DNA of 64,000 bases, taken from Methanocellaceae archaeon UBA148. Its GTDB lineage: Archaea; Halobacteriota; UBA148. A program made the translations under genes and the position numbers. Shown piece by piece: positions 60,345 to 64,000 of this stretch. Numbering within the stretch: the stretch's first letter is position 1; each line of letters opens with the position of its first letter. The stretch is taken from NCBI GenBank assembly GCA_002495885.1, contig DAHG01000057.1:30566-94565 (forward strand), written 5' to 3'. The notes under the pieces were generated by a model that ran no database searches, was not told the DNA's origin, and was given only the letters and a program-made list of their open reading frames with translations.

Positions 60345-61660
60345 TCGCTGACATCTGCGCTCAGGTTCTGGATAGAATTACACCCAGCGAGAGCGATGAA
60401 AAAGCCTTGGATGAGTTGACCGTTCGCATAATCGCTCATATCGATCGAGTTGCGGACGAACTTAATATGGATGCTCATGGGTTATTGGTCGGCTCAGTTG
60501 CGAGAGACACGTGGATAGTCGGGGAAAAAGATGTGGACATATTCATCACCTTTCCAGAGGAAATATCGCGTGAGAATCTCGAATCTATCGGACTTCAGAT
60601 AGCCAAGAAAGTTGCGACTGACCATGAGGAGCGATATGCGGAACACCCGTATATTCGCGCGTTATATGGCGGTTATAATGTTGATATAGTACCTTGCTTC
60701 AGGGTCTCCGACCCTTCGTCGATCAAGTCTGCCGTGGACCGGACGCCCTTTCATAACAAATACCTGCGAACAAGGATCAAGGGGCGTGAGGGCCAGGTGC
60801 GCCTGCTCAAACAATTCATGAAAGGTGTTGGGGTTTATGGGTCTGAACTCCGAACAAAGGGGTTTTCCGGGTATCTATGCGAATTGTTAGTCCTGAAATA
60901 TGGGTCTTTTTTGGGCGTGCTCGAAAGCGCAAGTGACTGGAAAAGAGGAGTCATCATCGATTTGGAAGGTCATGGAACACTCCGGCATGAGGACCCACTG
61001 ATCATCATAGACCCAGTCGATCCTTCCAGGAACGTTGCTGCAGCGGTTTCACTGGACAATTTTTGCATGTTTATCGATGCATCTCGCGAGTTTCTCAAAG
61101 AGCCGAGCATCAATTTCTTTTTCCCTTCACCAATAGAGTCGGTCACTGATGACGAGATCGCCAAAGAAATTCAGGCCAGGAAAACCGACTTGTTTGCAAT
61201 AGTATTCCAGACACCCAATGTTGTAGAGGACATTCTCTATCCGCAGTTGTACAAGGCGGTTAAGTCGGTGGAAGAACTGCTCCATAGGAACGACTTCAGG
61301 GTGTTTAGAAGCGATGTCTGGTCGGGCGCGCAGTCTGTTATCCTGTTAGAGATGGAAGTAGCCAAACTGCCGAACATTAAAAAGCATATTGGTCCGCCGG
61401 TTGAGTCCCCGGTCCACTCAGAGAAATTTAAAGCGAAGTATACCAGGTCATACATAAAAGAGGGGAGATATGTCGCTGACGTTCCCAGGGAATATACAAA
61501 GGCAAAGGATTTGCTGCTCTCCCAATTGCAGACATGCGGCTTGGGAAAGAATGTATCTGAGGCGATCACCAAAGGATATAGGGTGCTAAAGAACAAGCAG
61601 ATCGCCCAAATAGAGGATCTGGGATTCAGAATTTTTCTGAGGAAGTTTTTCAAAAGATAG
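60341..61660 (+). CDS. cca: CCA-adding tRNA nucleotidyltransferase, archaeal class I
   Basis: Adds and repairs the 3' CCA of tRNA. The nucleotidyltransferase site is LVGSVARDTWIVGEKDVDIFI: GS at 51-52 and DVD at 64-66, with the third Asp in GYNVDIVPC. Then FSGYLCELLVLKYGSF, the tRNA-nucleotidyltransferase central domain, and a C-terminal RNA-binding part with EYTKAKDLLLSQL. 439 residues, standard. GTG start inside the thpR stop. Confidence 0.96.
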   Translation: MIADICAQVLDRITPSESDEKALDELTVRIIAHIDRVADELNMDAHGLLVGSVARDTWIVGEKDVDIFITFPEEISRENLESIGLQIAKKVATDHEERYAEHPYIRALYGGYNVDIVPCFRVSDPSSIKSAVDRTPFHNKYLRTRIKGREGQVRLLKQFMKGVGVYGSELRTKGFSGYLCELLVLKYGSFLGVLESASDWKRGVIIDLEGHGTLRHEDPLIIIDPVDPSRNVAAAVSLDNFCMFIDASREFLKEPSINFFFPSPIESVTDDEIAKEIQARKTDLFAIVFQTPNVVEDILYPQLYKAVKSVEELLHRNDFRVFRSDVWSGAQSVILLEMEVAKLPNIKKHIGPPVESPVHSEKFKAKYTRSYIKEGRYVADVPREYTKAKDLLLSQLQTCGLGKNVSEAITKGYRVLKNKQIAQIEDLGFRIFLRKFFKR

Positions 61661-61893
61661 AAATGAAATAAAAAAAGAATGAATGAGAGTCGATTGTAAT
61701 TGGCAAGCTGTTTATTAAAATATTCTAGAATATGATCCCTTTTCAGGAAGGTTTAAACTGCTTGGTAAATATGCAAAAACGTTTTATGCATTTTTGCTAT
61801 TCAGCTTAGATTTAAAAAGAAATACATCAGGTGGTCAAGGAAAAGTTAGCCTAAACCATCTACCTTTTTTTCAGTATGAGAATAATGTAATAA

Positions 61894-62655
61894 TTATCCT
61901 ATCTTGTAGGTGACCGAAATGCTCGCGCTAAGCTCCACTGTTCCAGGCTCTATGCTCGTTTTAGGGGTAGCAGCAGGAGCAGGAACAGGCATTGCCTCTG
62001 CCACACTTCTGTAAACAGGGCTGTAGCCCACATATCCTTCCGAGATCTGTACGATTTCGCCGAGTTTCACTCCAGCGCCATCTGCCATTGATTTCGCCTT
62101 TGTACTCGCTGACTCTGCAGCAAACTTCAAAGCGCTTGCGCGGAGTTCAGCCTCCTTTTCATCGCTCAGGCCAAAAGATATACCGCCAACATCGTTGGCT
62201 CCGGCCCTTACAGCCACATCTATATATTTTCCAATCGAGTCTATGTTAGTTGTTTTTATGGTAAGGCCGTGCGTTGCAGTGTAGCCCACAATCTCATTGA
62301 TACCGCCAGAGTAGTTATACATTGGGCGAACGCTGTAGCTTGATCTCACTATCTCCGAAGTTTTCAAGCCCTCATTCAAGAGTGCCTTTTTAACAGAATC
62401 CATCTTCACAGAATTCTCGTCTTGAGCATCAATTGCTGTTTTTGCTTGGGTTTCCACTTCAATGTTAAAGTTTGCTTCGTCTGGATTCGCGTAGAGTGTA
62501 TATGATCCCGTAACAGTCAAGCTTTCCTGTGTTGCTTGTGTTATGATCACATCACCTATATTTGTCGTTTTAATGCTAGCGCTGTAAACAGCTACTAGTG
62601 CGATTACGACAATAGCCACCACAAGAATTACGTTTAGATTAAGGTTTTCCTTCAT
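61894..62655 (-). CDS. SIMPL-domain (DUF541) membrane-anchored protein
   Basis: About 253 residues from the ATG at 62655 (MKENLNLNVILVVAIVVIALVAVYS), which has GGGAG just upstream. One N-terminal membrane anchor; the external SIMPL/BP26 domain has VTGSYTLYANPDEANFNIEVETQAKTAIDAQDEN, a repeat of helices with ALLNEGLKTSEIVRSSYSVRPMYNY, and GYTATHGLTIKTTNIDSIGKYIDVA. A C-terminal AMPVPAPAATP stretch is low complexity. BP26-like proteins form rings in the periplasm; in archaea the role is unknown. Confidence 0.88.
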   Translation of the reverse strand: MKENLNLNVILVVAIVVIALVAVYSASIKTTNIGDVIITQATQESLTVTGSYTLYANPDEANFNIEVETQAKTAIDAQDENSVKMDSVKKALLNEGLKTSEIVRSSYSVRPMYNYSGGINEIVGYTATHGLTIKTTNIDSIGKYIDVAVRAGANDVGGISFGLSDEKEAELRASALKFAAESASTKAKSMADGAGVKLGEIVQISEGYVGYSPVYRSVAEAMPVPAPAATPKTSIEPGTVELSASISVTYKIG

Positions 62656-62772
62656 TTTCTCCCAATAGGTATGCCTTTTATAGCTTAAATATCTTTTTAG
62701 GATTTTTTGGGAGTATCTCCGAGCTATGTCTCTAAGAATTGCGCTAATCATACCTGACTTTCACGATCGTTG

Positions 62773-63816
62773 TCATATATCCCAATATTCTGCCTGTACC
62801 TCTCTTACCTCTCGGACTCGGTTCCTAACTTGATCAGACAACTCATCTTTTGGTATCGGCTTAGGCTCGTTTATGTCCATATTTAGATTTCCTAAAGAGT
62901 TGAGGATCGATAAAACCGAATAGGGTAGTCCTGCTGGATCATATCCTCCCTCCAGCGCTGCAACGATTCGGCCCTTACATGCGTGGCTGGCTATCATTTT
63001 CACTATGTTGGTGAGCAATCCAAACCCTTTTGCTGTCAGATTCATCCCTCCTAATGGGTCTGCAAAATGCGTATCCTCTCCCGCAGAAATCAGTACAAAA
63101 TCCGGCTTGAATTCAGTTGAGATGGGTGCCAAGACCTCATTGAAAACATAGATGTATCCTATGTCACCTGTCCCAGCTGGCAGCGGGACGTTCACATTAA
63201 ATCCCTCTCCGTCGCCAATGCCAACTTCTCCTATAGCCCCTGTTCCGGGATAAAGCGGGCTTTGATGGGTTGAGAAATACAACACGGAGGGGTCATCGTA
63301 AAAGATGTTTTGCGTACCGTTTCCGTGATGTAAATCCCAATCTACGATGAGGACGTTGTCCAGGTGATGGCAAAGTTGAACACGGCGCGTTGCTATAGCG
63401 ATGTTATTGAAAAGGCAAAATCCACCTCCGCGAGCTGAATCTGCATGGTGACCTGGCGGTCTGACCAGTGCAAAAGCGTTATCCAAACCTTTAATGACCA
63501 TATCTACGGCGCTTAGGACACCCCCAGCTGCGAGCAATGCAACATCATAAGATTCTGATGAAATCACAGTGTCGAGGTCCAACCTATCGATGCCTTTCTG
63601 ACATCTAGACTGCAACTCCTGGATATAGGGGGTGCTATGCACATATTTGACCTGATCGATTGTGGCCTTTTGTGGAAGAATATCCGTCAATTTCTCCAGC
63701 GCCCCGGTCTCCTCAAGTAGCCTCATTATGGCGATTAACCTATTTTTGTTCTCGGGATGATTGCCAGTATCGTGCTTCAGATAGTCCCCATGATATACGA
63801 TTCCAGTTTTGCTCAT
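62773..63816 (-). CDS. Histone deacetylase-family amidohydrolase
   Basis: About 347 residues. The zinc enzyme shows VRPPGHHADSARGGGFCLFNNIAIA with the catalytic His pair, VDWDLHHGNGTQNIFYDDPSVLYFSTHQSPLYPGTG with the metal ligands, and SAGEDTHFADPLGGMNLTAKGF near the third ligand. Archaeal and bacterial members of this class include acetoin-utilisation-like and acetylpolyamine amidohydrolases; substrate unknown. ATG at 63816; an in-frame TTG lies four codons upstream. Confidence 0.93.
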   Translation of the reverse strand: MSKTGIVYHGDYLKHDTGNHPENKNRLIAIMRLLEETGALEKLTDILPQKATIDQVKYVHSTPYIQELQSRCQKGIDRLDLDTVISSESYDVALLAAGGVLSAVDMVIKGLDNAFALVRPPGHHADSARGGGFCLFNNIAIATRRVQLCHHLDNVLIVDWDLHHGNGTQNIFYDDPSVLYFSTHQSPLYPGTGAIGEVGIGDGEGFNVNVPLPAGTGDIGYIYVFNEVLAPISTEFKPDFVLISAGEDTHFADPLGGMNLTAKGFGLLTNIVKMIASHACKGRIVAALEGGYDPAGLPYSVLSILNSLGNLNMDINEPKPIPKDELSDQVRNRVREVREVQAEYWDI

Positions 63817-64000
63817 GCAAGCACCCAATACTATAGTATAATACAGGTTGATGCAATATATAGATAGAGATTAATATGGAGTTTAAGAACGTTAAGAATA
63901 AAATTATCAGATATTAATTACATTTTTAATATCTCAACTATGATTTATTTATATGCTTCATATCCTAAATTTCAATTTCAAAAATACATTTTTCAATACT
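63817..64000. other. AT-rich end of window, promoter region of the deacetylase
   Basis: On the minus strand, CTATATATTG at about 63857-63866 is a TATA candidate for the deacetylase gene, 40-50 bases before the start codon. No other gene is visible before the window ends. Confidence 0.4.

Overview
The window is a stretch of an archaeal chromosome. Archaeal markers include a group II chaperonin (thermosome), ribosomal protein S17e, the XPB helicase/Bax1 nuclease pair, archaeal-type CCA-adding enzyme, TrmG10, NadM, ThiDN, a UPF0200/UPF0201 fusion, AhbC-type haem synthesis, TATA-box promoters, and ATGA-coupled operons with GGAGGTGA-type ribosome binding sites. Haem made through sirohaem, oxygen-independent ribonucleotide reductase (NrdD/NrdG) and ferredoxin:thioredoxin reductase indicate a strict anaerobe. 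The gene set fits a euryarchaeon of the Methanomicrobia/Archaeoglobi type, perhaps an uncultured methane- or alkane-cycling lineage. No mcr or rRNA gene is present, so placement is inference.

Layout. 1-6.2 kb: tetrapyrrole operon hemA(partial)-hemB-hemL-hemC-cobA-hemD-ahbC, glutamyl-tRNA to sirohaem/haem. 6.3-9.9 kb (minus): grpE-dnaK-dnaJ, then a thermosome subunit (10.3-11.9 kb). 12-18 kb: accessory island bounded by two clusters of a TGACCCTAAAGTC-type repeat. It holds a convergent restriction-modification pair, an insertion sequence (DDE transposase with SWIM finger plus DUF2080 protein), a PIN toxin with an unfamiliar partner, an AbrB-type protein, a small unrecorded ORF and a PrsW-like protease. 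18.1-22.5 kb: core metabolism, thiDN, rps17e, dapA, dapB, asd. 22.6-28.5 kb: largely AT-rich, probably imported DNA with a nuclease-helicase (DUF2075), a thioredoxin/ferredoxin:thioredoxin reductase operon with its own regulator, a DUF202 protein, RmuC and an attC-like inverted repeat.

28.6-32 kb (minus): Cthe_2159-like beta-helix protein, DUF4956 membrane protein and VTC-domain protein, a recurring cell-envelope cluster. 32.5-38.3 kb: broken PH-domain protein, unusual thioredoxin-fold protein, DNPH1-like hydrolase, three tandem isoprenylcysteine-methyltransferase-like membrane enzymes, a cation diffusion facilitator and a SerB-like phosphatase. 38.3-43.3 kb: conserved housekeeping genes (RNase Z, UPF0210, ACT protein, TrmG10, Ogt, NadM). 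43.4-46.6 kb: disturbed segment with a Ca-binding-repeat lipoprotein, a TrmO pseudogene, a tandem duplication, an SdpI-like protein and a methyltransferase. 46.8-49.2 kb: two MgtE half-transporters and a PhoU/TrkA-C regulator. 49.2-59.1 kb (minus): TIM-barrel protein, UPF0200/0201 (apparently starting at AUA), nrdG, a frameshifted nuclease, bax1-xpb, nrdD-nrdH. 59.2-61.7 kb: HTH protein, thpR, cca. 61.9-63.8 kb: SIMPL-domain protein and a histone-deacetylase-family enzyme.

Several ORFs carry single-base indels (32.99, 38.43, 44.3, 52.1 kb). Whether these are true decay or consensus errors cannot be decided from one sequence. I saw no tRNA, rRNA or CRISPR array.
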